Below are positions 1-4,763 of a stretch of DNA of 6,868 bases, one piece after another. The stretch lies in contig QMSS01000074.1 in NCBI GenBank assembly GCA_003649715.1, positions 1-6,868 on the forward strand, written 5' to 3'. A program made the position numbers and the translations under genes. The DNA is from Thermoplasmata archaeon. Its GTDB lineage: Archaea; Thermoplasmatota; E2; DHVEG-1. Every line of letters begins with the position of its first letter. Position 1 is the stretch's first letter. The notes beneath the pieces were generated by a model. The model worked only from the letters and a program-made list of their open reading frames with translations. It was not told the DNA's origin and made no database searches.

Positions 1-204
1 ATGAGAGGATTAACAAAAAAGCAAAAAGAGATATTACAGAATTGGTTTAAGGAACATAAAGATGCAGTAGGATTGTTCTTTAGAATAGAAGATTGTGAGG
101 ACTTTGATATTTTAGATGATTTAAGAGAAATAAACGATTTTGAAGGAATAGTAACACACATCAATAATTATCTTTCAGATTTAGCATGTGAGGTGGAGTT
201 ATGA
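1..204 (+). CDS. Small acidic protein of unknown function, first gene of the replication operon
   Basis: This 67-residue soluble protein begins LTKKQKEILQNWF after a short leader, continues with an acidic centre (EDCEDFDILDD, residues 30-40) and ends in a helical segment (INNYLSDLACEVEL). It has two cysteines (32, 63), no membrane segment and no signal peptide. I recall similar short proteins starting with a K/Q-rich helix and an aromatic pair in other mobile elements, but I cannot attach a function. The stop overlaps the PCNA start by four bases (ATGA, 201-204), which implies translational coupling with the clamp gene. Its own ribosome site is not in front of it in the window; if the window is circular, AGGAG at 6854-6858 would serve. 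It may be an accessory factor for replication, but that rests only on position. Confidence 0.8.
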   Translation: MRGLTKKQKEILQNWFKEHKDAVGLFFRIEDCEDFDILDDLREINDFEGIVTHINNYLSDLACEVEL

Positions 205-887
205 AATGTAAAATATCTAAAAAAGAATTTTTGGAAAGATTGAGGGCTGTTCTAAAGATATGGGATGAACCCATACTCCGATTTGGCAAGGAAGGGTTGA
301 ATATCGTTGAAGTAGACCCAGCACATGTAATGATGATAAACACAACGATACCCGCACAAGATTGGGAAATTTATGATATTGACAACAGGGATTTTGCGAT
401 AAATCTTGAACTGTTTGTAAATGTTTTAAAGAAACTCAGAGACCCATTCATAGAATTGAATATAGATGATATTGGCATAACCATAAACGATAAAATAAGG
501 ATAAATGAGATAGAGGCAAATAAGGAGAAAAAGAAGATACCGAAATTAACCTATGATTTTGAATTTAGTATAGAGAGAGATAAACTAAAGGAGTTGATTG
601 ATACTTCAGCATTATACACAGATAATCTCAAATTTTTAGTTGAGGGAGACAAAGTATATGCTATATCTGAAAACGATATAATACAAATGAGAGAAGAGAT
701 TGGAAAAGTGAAACTTCTTACAGATGCAAAGGGGAAAGGGGCATATTCTATTGACTACCTGCAAAATGCGATAGTAATGAAAGGAGATGTTGTGAATATC
801 TGGTTTGGTGTGGATAAACCAATTAAGATAGAGTATGCTGATAAGAATACCTATTATCTAATTGCACCAAGAATAACGGAGGAATAG
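201..887 (+). CDS. pcn: PCNA-type DNA polymerase sliding clamp
   Basis: The product is a sliding clamp that should form a trimeric ring around DNA and tether polymerase and other replication proteins. It has 228 residues, slightly shorter than the roughly 245 usual for archaeal PCNA. The N-terminal signature is clear: EGLNIVEVDPAHVMMI (31-46) matches the family's GL-x(4)-DPAHV element. The interdomain connector falls around residues 103-120 and is unusually lysine-rich (NKEKKKIPK). The second domain contains AYSIDYLQNAIV (181-192), and the C-terminus YYLIAPRITEE (218-228) is the typical PCNA ending. The start ATG overlaps the previous stop and is preceded by GAGGTGGAG (190-198). The next gene starts directly after the stop. 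A clamp-loader-like gene lies 213 bp downstream. Family assignment is firm; whether it forms homotrimers or mixes with host PCNA is unknown. Confidence 0.95.
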   Translation: MKCKISKKEFLERLRAVLKIWDEPILRFGKEGLNIVEVDPAHVMMINTTIPAQDWEIYDIDNRDFAINLELFVNVLKKLRDPFIELNIDDIGITINDKIRINEIEANKEKKKIPKLTYDFEFSIERDKLKELIDTSALYTDNLKFLVEGDKVYAISENDIIQMREEIGKVKLLTDAKGKGAYSIDYLQNAIVMKGDVVNIWFGVDKPIKIEYADKNTYYLIAPRITEE

Positions 888-1097
888 ATGAAAGAAGATT
901 TCTTTGTAATAACAAGGTTACATAAGGATGACTTAAGGAAATTGTTTAAAGACAATAAGAAAGCACTTGAAGTTATAGACGAACTTGATGAAGGGGAAAT
1001 GCAGTATATTGCAGATAAACTCGCAAATGATTATCTTGAACAGTTGTATTGGGATAGTTTGAAAACGATATTTGAAGAGTTTTTAGAAGGGAGGTAG
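888..1097 (+). CDS. Small conserved-looking helical protein between PCNA and clamp loader
   Basis: This 69-residue acidic, mostly helical protein has the ordered pattern ITRLHKDDLRKL (8-19), then an acidic turn (DELDEGEM), then ADKLANDYLEQLYWDSLK (42-59) and a C-terminal FEEFLEGR. The pattern of a short 'ITR..L' start followed by a helix with EQLYWDSL is one I remember from small proteins carried by plasmids and phages of many prokaryotes, though I know no function for it. The ATG sits immediately after the PCNA stop and uses GGAGG at 879-883. Its own end carries GGGAGG (1089-1094), the ribosome site for the following gene. It sits between clamp and clamp loader, so a role around clamp handling is conceivable, but nothing in the sequence proves it. 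Confidence 0.8.
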   Translation: MKEDFFVITRLHKDDLRKLFKDNKKALEVIDELDEGEMQYIADKLANDYLEQLYWDSLKTIFEEFLEGR

Positions 1098-1100
1098 AAT

Positions 1101-1754
1101 ATGACATGGGTAGAAAAGTATAGACCAAAGAGATTATTGGAATTTGTTGGTCAGGATAAGGTAGTAAGATATGCACAGAACGTTATAAACAATGGTGGGG
1201 AAATAAACCATCTAATCTTTCATGGTAAAAGTGGCACAGGAAAGACAACAATGGCAAAGATTTTAGCAAATGAATTGGATGTTGAATTGTTGATGTATAA
1301 CGCTTCAGATGACAGGACTTTAAACTTCATACGAGAAAAGATAATTCCTGCAATGCGATACAAACCTTTATTTGGTATATATAAGATAATATTCTTGGAT
1401 GAAACAGATAGTATGACAAAGGAAAGTCTATTTGCCTTACGTTCCCCTATGGAATTATATGAAAAAAATGCGAAGATAATCTTTAGTTGTAATGATGATA
1501 GCAATATTATAGATGCAATAAGAAGCAGGGCAATTACTTTTGAGTTTATGCCTTTAAAGAAGCCAGATATAATGAGCAGGTTAGGATTTATTGCAGATAG
1601 GGAGAACGTTGACGTTAGTAATGATATACTTGAGGAGATAGCAGAGAAGTCACATGGAGATTTGAGAAAAGCAATAAACATGCTTGAGGCATATCATAAA
1701 GGTGCTTTGGAGTTTACAGGGAATGAATTTGAGAAGATATTTGGGAGGATTTAA
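1101..1754 (+). CDS. RFC small-subunit-like AAA+ clamp-loader ATPase lacking the collar domain
   Basis: This 217-residue AAA+ protein matches the N-terminal part of replication factor C small subunits. It starts with WVEKYRPK (3-10), the RFC box near the N-terminus. Walker A is GKSGTGKT (42-49), Walker B IIFLDETD (96-103), and sensor 1 centres on N131 in IIFSCND. The RFC 'SRC' arginine-finger motif appears as S142-R143-A144, keeping the arginine but losing the cysteine. Sensor 2 is GDLRKAIN (186-193). The protein stops just after the lid, about 100 residues short of usual RFC-S (about 320), so the C-terminal collar that holds the pentamer together is absent. The start has GGGAGG (1089-1094) in front. 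The TAA stop is followed at once and in frame by the ATG of the next gene. It probably loads the element's PCNA, alone or with host RFC-L; another AAA+ role is possible. Confidence 0.9.
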   Translation: MTWVEKYRPKRLLEFVGQDKVVRYAQNVINNGGEINHLIFHGKSGTGKTTMAKILANELDVELLMYNASDDRTLNFIREKIIPAMRYKPLFGIYKIIFLDETDSMTKESLFALRSPMELYEKNAKIIFSCNDDSNIIDAIRSRAITFEFMPLKKPDIMSRLGFIADRENVDVSNDILEEIAEKSHGDLRKAINMLEAYHKGALEFTGNEFEKIFGRI

Positions 1755-1979
1755 ATGAAGAGAGCAATAGAAATTATAAAAGCAAGTGTGATAGAAACAT
1801 ACGGTGACAAAGAAGCAGATATATTCGCAGTGGGACTTGTTCAAAAATTAGAAGAGGAGGGTTTGATAAACCAACTAAAATATAAAGATGGTTTTTATAT
1901 TTTAATGGAGTATTGGGACAGTTTACCAGATGAAATGAAGCCAGAGATAGATAGAAAGTTAAAAAAATTAGGTCTTTAG
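1755..1979 (+). CDS. Small unknown protein directly after and in frame with the clamp-loader gene
   Basis: This 74-residue protein is not recognised. It has an N-terminal helix (MKRAIEIIKASVIETYG), a middle part GLVQKLEEEGLINQLKYKDG and a C-terminal YILMEYWDSLPDEMKPEIDR, ending in basic KLKKLGL. Its ATG touches the clamp-loader TAA in the same reading frame, so readthrough of that one codon would give a 292-codon fusion, close to RFC small-subunit length. It does, however, have its own strong ribosome site, GGGAGG at 1743-1748, six bases before ATG, which argues for a separate protein. I see no convincing match to the RFC collar helices. It could be a split-off partner of the ATPase or simply a tightly packed neighbour. 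Confidence 0.8.
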   Translation: MKRAIEIIKASVIETYGDKEADIFAVGLVQKLEEEGLINQLKYKDGFYILMEYWDSLPDEMKPEIDRKLKKLGL

Positions 1980-1987
1980 AGTTTGAT

Positions 1988-2230
1988 ATGTGGAGTAAAG
2001 AAATAAAAGAAGAGATTTACAATCTCGAAAAAATTGCAGAGAAGTTGAGAGAGAACGACATATATTTCAAACTTGAGATTGAGGAAAGAGTGATGCTGAA
2101 TGCGATAGGAAAAATCTTGGGAGAGTTGGCAGGGACATTGCGAGTATATCAATATAAAGATGATGAAGAAAAATTAGAGATAAGGAAAAAAATCATAGGG
2201 ATATTAAAATATTTTGAGGTGAAGTTATGA
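1988..2230 (+). CDS. Small unknown helical protein
   Basis: This 80-residue protein is rich in lysine, glutamate and isoleucine and should be almost entirely helical. It has an amphipathic first helix (KEEIYNLEKIAEKLREN), a second segment with RVMLNAIGKILGELAGTLRV (residues 34-53) and a third charged helix near the C-terminus. No catalytic motif, metal-binding cysteine or membrane segment is present. It begins 8 bp after the previous stop with only a weak ribosome site (AGAG around 1978-1981), the poorest in this operon, and its TGA overlaps the ribosome-site region of the next gene. The function is unknown; a helical protein-protein adaptor is the most that can be said. Confidence 0.75.
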   Translation: MWSKEIKEEIYNLEKIAEKLRENDIYFKLEIEERVMLNAIGKILGELAGTLRVYQYKDDEEKLEIRKKIIGILKYFEVKL

Positions 2231-2479
2231 GTGTTGTTATGGAGGGAGTTAATGGAAGCGATACCCAAATACATTCAAAAATTACTTAAAAAAACAGGCA
2301 TGAGAAATTTAGAAGATATACTCATTTATTCAAAAACCAGAGCAGGATGGAGAGCATGGTTGGAAAAATATACAGGTTCTTTTACAGATTTTCTACGATT
2401 ATACAACTATGCTGAAAAAATTAGGAGAGAAAAAGCAGATTGGCTCTATGGGATATATAGATATATGGGAGATAGGTAA
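2231..2479 (+). CDS. Small tryptophan-rich basic protein, GTG start
   Basis: The 82-residue product is basic and aromatic, with tryptophans at 4, 40, 43 and 71 and many tyrosines (YTGSFTDF, YNYAEK, YGIYRYMGDR). I do not recognise it. The reading begins with GTG immediately after the previous TGA; GAGGTGAAG at 2216-2224 is the ribosome site. The nearby ATG at 2227 is in another frame that stops after about 20 codons, so GTG is preferred. Its stop lies inside the left arm of the 60-bp inverted repeat (2475-2534). The basic, aromatic composition would suit nucleic-acid binding, but that is only a compositional hint. It closes the run of three unknown genes between the two ATPase genes. Confidence 0.75.
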   Translation: MLLWRELMEAIPKYIQKLLKKTGMRNLEDILIYSKTRAGWRAWLEKYTGSFTDFLRLYNYAEKIRREKADWLYGIYRYMGDR

Positions 2480-2534
2480 CGGGAAAAATTGCATCCCATC
2501 CCTCCCCTAAACCTGGGCTTTTTTACCCGTTACC
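2475..2534. repeat. 60-bp imperfect palindrome with C-rich/G-rich centre
   Basis: GGTAACGGG (2475-2483) is the exact reverse complement of CCCGTTACC (2526-2534). After one A/A mismatch, AAAA pairs with TTTT, extending the stem to 13 pairs. The 32-base centre holds runs CCC, CCC, CCCC and CC on the + strand, so the - strand reads GGTTTAGGGGAGGGATGGG, a possible G-quadruplex, and the centre ends in TTTTTT (2519-2524). It is the longest non-coding gap in the left operon and lies directly ahead of the MCM-like gene. It could be a replication origin, a structured RNA element or a transcription-attenuation site; the sequence does not decide. Confidence 0.7.
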
Positions 2535-2553
2535 CTCCAAACAGGTGAGGAAA

Positions 2554-3456
2554 ATGCAAGAGATACAAGAACTATTTGAGAAATTGAAAGGAAACAAACC
2601 TTTAGATTTCTTATCACAATTCATAGCACCACATCTGGTAGGAGACGAATGGGCAGATATAAGAAAAGCAATACTGTTAATGTTAGCCACACAGGGAGAT
2701 AAGGCACAGAGGATGAGATTACATACTCTCTTGTGGGGAGGAGCCGGGTTAGGGAAAAGCGAGGTCATGCTATGGATACAGGAAAATCTCGGTGGGGTAT
2801 TGGTAAATGCAGAGCATACTTCAAAAGTTGGATTGGTTGGGAATGCTTCAGCAAATACAAAAGGATTGTTGGCAGATTATGATGGACAAATTGTATTGTT
2901 GGATGAAGTCGATAAGATGAGTGTGAAAGACCAATCGGGTTTACTCCAAGCGATGGAAGAGGGTGCCTATACTATTGTAAAGGGAAGAGTAAGAAATAGA
3001 TACAATGCGGAAGTAAGGGTGTTAGCAAGTGCAAATGATATAAGGAAAATCAGTAAACCTTTGATGGATAGGTTTGATTTTATATTCCAAGTTAAAACCA
3101 TGCCAAGAGAAAAGAGAGTGAATGGAATTGAGACAATTGTAAAGAATTTCTTTGGTGAGGAGGGAATAACTGGTGTAAACATCCTAAAGGAATATCTAAA
3201 ATGGATAAAGGATTATGAGCCATACATAGAAGAAAGTGATGTTGCTATTGTAGTAAACATGTTAAAGAAATATATACTATTAACAAAAACAGCAATAGAT
3301 GGTATTTCATACAGAAACCTTGAGTTATCTGTTTTAAGAATTGCACACACTATGGCAAAACTTGAGAAATCAAGCATTACCGCAAAACACATTGAAGAGG
3401 CAATAGTATTCAAAGACAGGATGCTGAGAAAAAGGGTTGGAGAGATAGAAAAATAG
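2554..3456 (+). CDS. Minimal MCM-type AAA+ ATPase (replicative helicase core)
   Basis: This 300-residue protein corresponds to the ATPase core of MCM replicative helicases. An N-terminal IAPHLVGDEWADIRKAILL (24-42) matches the MCM segment that precedes Walker A. Walker A is GGAGLGKS (62-69), differing from the usual GDPGTAKS; Walker B is IVLLDEVDKM (113-122) followed by SVKDQSGLLQAMEEG, as in MCM. Sensor 1 is N161, the arginine finger is R173 in PLMDRFDFIF, and sensor 2 is R254 in YRNLE. The C-terminal SSITAKHIEEAI (273-284) is the family's last helix pair. The N-terminal OB-fold and zinc domain and the C-terminal winged helix are missing, so it is less than half of a usual MCM (about 650-700). 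The ATG at 2554 is chosen because GGTGAGG (2544-2550) precedes it; a GTG at 2545 lies inside that site. It may act as helicase or as a loader/modulator of host MCM. Confidence 0.9.
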   Translation: MQEIQELFEKLKGNKPLDFLSQFIAPHLVGDEWADIRKAILLMLATQGDKAQRMRLHTLLWGGAGLGKSEVMLWIQENLGGVLVNAEHTSKVGLVGNASANTKGLLADYDGQIVLLDEVDKMSVKDQSGLLQAMEEGAYTIVKGRVRNRYNAEVRVLASANDIRKISKPLMDRFDFIFQVKTMPREKRVNGIETIVKNFFGEEGITGVNILKEYLKWIKDYEPYIEESDVAIVVNMLKKYILLTKTAIDGISYRNLELSVLRIAHTMAKLEKSSITAKHIEEAIVFKDRMLRKRVGEIEK

Positions 3457-3490
3457 AAATTCTTTCAAAATATATTTGGTGGGGAGAGAA

Positions 3491-3790
3491 ATGGATAAAG
3501 ACGAATTGATGAAGGAAATCTTGGAAGCAGAGAAAAAACTGAGAGAGAAAAGAAAAGAAGAAGAGAAAGAAAAAGACCCTCTGGCTAACGTAGATTTTGA
3601 AAAAAGAAAAATTATTGAAGAAATATTAAAATTAACTTACTTTAAGATAACACCACAATACATTGAATACCTAAAGTCCCTATCAATTGAAAAACTTAAG
3701 AATATGTTAGAGATATTACTCAGAAGAGATATAGGGTGGAGAGTTTATTATGGAACAGAAAAAAGAAGAACAAAACTCCGAAGAAGTTAG
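3491..3790 (+). CDS. Highly charged, partly coiled-coil small protein after the MCM-like gene
   Basis: The 99-residue product has a first half made of charged residues (EAEKKLREKRKEEEKEKD) likely to form a long helix or remain disordered, and a second half that looks folded (FKITPQYIEYLKSLSIEKL, LRRDIGWRVYYG), ending in a basic tail KRRTKLRRS. I do not recognise a family. The ATG at 3491 follows GGTGGGGAG (3478-3486); an upstream in-frame TTG at 3476 would place the ribosome site inside the gene and is rejected. It lies 34 bp after the MCM-like gene and its last 41 bp overlap the next gene in another frame. A helicase accessory role is possible from position only. Confidence 0.75.
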   Translation: MDKDELMKEILEAEKKLREKRKEEEKEKDPLANVDFEKRKIIEEILKLTYFKITPQYIEYLKSLSIEKLKNMLEILLRRDIGWRVYYGTEKRRTKLRRS

Positions 3791-3971
3791 GATATGTAAA
3801 CTATTGGGCGGAGATATCGACGGGGATTACTGTCGCATACCTCTAAAGTTCTATAGGAGTAGTAACAACTGTAGCGAGATGTTTGGTAAAGTCAGTAAAG
3901 AAGGAAGTTGTGATATAAAAATAGAACATTTAATCAGACTAAAATCGGATAACAAATATACCGATAAATAG
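3750..3971 (+). CDS. Small four-cysteine protein with C-x-x-x-G-G...C motif, overlaps previous gene
   Basis: This 73-residue protein begins with a charged leader (MEQKKEEQNSEEVR) and then carries cysteines at 16, 28, 41 and 54. The first pair sits in ICKLLGGDIDGDYCRIPL, a C-x(11)-C element with a Gly-Gly after the first cysteine. A similar arrangement recurs in two other small proteins of this window (3973-4269 and 6236-6433, both on the other strand). The cysteines could bind metal or form disulfides. The start lies inside the previous gene, 41 bases before its stop, and has its own ribosome site GGTGGAGAG (3734-3742), so it is an overlapping, coupled gene rather than a shadow. It is the last gene of the rightward operon, and its stop is one base from that of the convergent gene. 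Confidence 0.75.
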   Translation: MEQKKEEQNSEEVRICKLLGGDIDGDYCRIPLKFYRSSNNCSEMFGKVSKEGSCDIKIEHLIRLKSDNKYTDK

Positions 3972-3972
3972 A

Positions 3973-4269
3973 TTATTTACGAATAAACGAAACTAAATCA
4001 AACACTTTTCCATACAACAAAGAAAGGTCACCACTCTTTACAATCATCGTATCATCATCTGCCAATATAGTATCCACATCTTTAACCATATACATAGCAA
4101 CTTTACCTCTCATAGTCCATCTCATATCAGAAAAAGTGTTATGTTTTTTATCATAAAGTAATTGTCTTGTTTGTTCTGAATCTTCACATTCCATCCTATC
4201 CTCTAAAATATAAGGTTCTCCACCAATTTCCTTACATGCTCTTATGAAAACCTTTTCATCTACAGCCAC
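3973..4269 (-). CDS. Small Cys-motif protein of unknown function, non-ATG start
   Basis: The reading frame gives about 98 residues. Near the start is FIRACKEIGGEPYILEDRM followed by EC, a C-x(15)-C element with Gly-Gly after the first cysteine, resembling the motif in 3750-3971. The rest is mixed alpha/beta (MRGKVAMYMVKDVDTILADD, DLSLLYGKVFDLVSFIRK) with no membrane segment. No ATG is available ahead of this region. The frame is open from a stop at 4309-4311. Candidate starts are TTG 4281, GTG 4275 and GTG 4269; I prefer GTG 4269 because GGGTG lies five bases before it, but this is uncertain. The gene follows the 81-aa gene and ends against the convergent gene with one base between the stops. 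Function is unknown. Confidence 0.65.
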   Translation of the reverse strand: MAVDEKVFIRACKEIGGEPYILEDRMECEDSEQTRQLLYDKKHNTFSDMRWTMRGKVAMYMVKDVDTILADDDTMIVKSGDLSLLYGKVFDLVSFIRK

Positions 4270-4279
4270 AGACACACCC

Positions 4280-4300
4280 AAAAAAGAAAAGAAGAAAGAG
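4280..4300 (-). terminator. Possible T-rich terminator after the 81-aa gene
   Basis: Read on the - strand this stretch is almost all pyrimidine (CTCTTTCTTCTTTTCTTTTTT), starting 15 bases after the stop of the 81-aa gene. Archaeal transcription often ends at such T-runs without a hairpin. It also directly precedes the possible starts of the next gene, so termination here would have to be partial, or that gene would need its own promoter, which I do not see. Confidence 0.3.
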
Positions 4301-4314
4301 GAGTTGGGTTAAAC

Positions 4315-4560
4315 TTAGTGCCCTTTCTTATTAGAAACACACGCATTCATCGCAGTAACTCTTGCAGCACCTTTAAGACCAACGGTCTCACTAGCACACT
4401 GTGCTGGAATCCCACCTTTCTTAAAGAGGTAAGGTCTTAAATGTTCTGGTACTGCTCCTTGTGGAAAACTCTCTCTCTTCAGGCTAAATGGTCTGTGAGC
4501 CCATGGCACACTTGGATATATTATTGCCTTTCCTGCTTCAGAAATCCTAATTCCTGCCAT
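4315..4560 (-). CDS. Gly/Pro/Ala-rich 81-aa protein with a C-terminal two-cysteine helical motif
   Basis: The 81-residue basic protein reads MAGIRISEAGKAIIYPSVPW, then RPFSLKRESFPQG, then PEHLRPYLFKKGGIP, and ends with QCASETVGLKGAARVTAMNAC (54-74 less one) and a lysine tail. The last part, two cysteines 19 apart with G-L-K-G-A-x-R-x(3)-M between them, loosely resembles PsiF-type repeats; I also have an impression of close relatives in archaeal mobile elements, without a known function. Its base composition is visibly richer in G+C than its neighbours and the sequence looks strongly constrained. The ATG has AGGTGAAG (4573-4566) in front and a TATA-like promoter further up. A structural (virion) or DNA-packaging role is possible; nothing proves it. 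Confidence 0.8.
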   Translation of the reverse strand: MAGIRISEAGKAIIYPSVPWAHRPFSLKRESFPQGAVPEHLRPYLFKKGGIPAQCASETVGLKGAARVTAMNACVSNKKGH

Positions 4561-4591
4561 TTTCTCTTCACCTAGTAATCATAATACAAAA

Positions 4592-4605
4592 ATATTATTT
4601 AAAAG
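4592..4605 (-). promoter_or_regulatory. TATA-like promoter element for the 81-aa gene
   Basis: On the - strand the bases read CTTTTAAATAATATT, an AT-rich TATA-like block with a centre near 4598. A transcript starting about 26 bases on would begin near 4572, just ahead of the AGGTGAAG ribosome site of the gene starting at 4560, giving a very short leader. This is a match by spacing and composition only. Confidence 0.45.
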
Positions 4606-4641
4606 TTGTTTATAAAAATGGAGAAAGTGTAGAAAATGGAG

Positions 4642-4666
4642 AAAAAGCAAAAAAGGTATATATACC
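4642..4666 (-). terminator. Palindrome plus T-runs: possible terminator of the surface-protein gene
   Basis: On the - strand GGTATATATACC is followed by TTTTTT, GC and TTTTT (4654 down to 4642), about 100 bases after the stop of the surface-protein gene. T-runs of this kind end archaeal transcripts. The alternative is a + strand promoter, since the same bases read AAAAAAGG then TATATATA, a good BRE/TATA arrangement, but no gene follows on that strand. Confidence 0.4.
4655..4666. promoter_or_regulatory. Perfect 12-bp palindrome GGTATATATACC
   Basis: The 12 bases are fully self-complementary and contain a TATA core. Flanked on the + strand by A-runs, it could be a TATA box with overlapping operator, or the base of a terminator on the - strand. 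It forms the third unit of the phased repeats. Confidence 0.45.
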
Positions 4667-4763
4667 ACAAAATGGATTGAAAATCGTGGAAATTAATGTC
4701 TGTTCTAACCTAGAAAGGGATTGTATTGAAAGAAATGGTATACTGGTAGACGTGTTTTGCTAT

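Larger units (their letters stand above)
4615..4686 (+). repeat. Four 18-bp phased units beginning AAAA(T)GG
   Basis: Units start at 4615, 4633, 4651 and 4669, exactly 18 bases apart. The first two share AAAATGGAGAAA, the fourth shares AAAATGGA, and the third has AAAAGG followed by a TATA palindrome. The array lies in the only long gap of the leftward operon. It is reminiscent of iterons or phased regulator sites, though the region is A-rich and the units diverge after 8-12 bases. Confidence 0.5.
4561..4763. other. 203-bp non-coding region between surface-protein and 81-aa genes
   Basis: This is the largest non-coding stretch. It contains the 81-aa gene promoter and ribosome site, the 18-bp phased units, the TATA palindrome with T-runs, and about 75 bases (4687-4763) where I see nothing. 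No reading frame longer than a few codons starts here on the + strand. It is a reasonable candidate for an origin or a control region. Confidence 0.6.

Noticed and set aside
1..60. PCNA-interacting (PIP) box in gene 1 around QKEILQNWF
   Set aside because: The aromatic residues are one position off the Q-x-x-h-x-x-a-a spacing, so the match fails.
1220..1681. A 153-codon open frame on the - strand opposite the clamp-loader gene
   Set aside because: It is antisense to a gene with a full set of AAA+ motifs, is low-complexity Ser/Ile/Leu sequence, and has no ribosome site.
1752..1757. Frameshift or sequencing error joining the clamp-loader gene to the next
   Set aside because: The frames are already the same and separated by a real TAA. 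A good GGGAGG site sits at the right distance from the ATG, so two genes are more likely. The fusion idea is kept only as a question.
2475..2534. tRNA-like fold, since the ends pair over nine bases
   Set aside because: It is only 60 bases long, has no T-loop GTTCGA-type sequence or D and anticodon arms, and the centre is mostly C.
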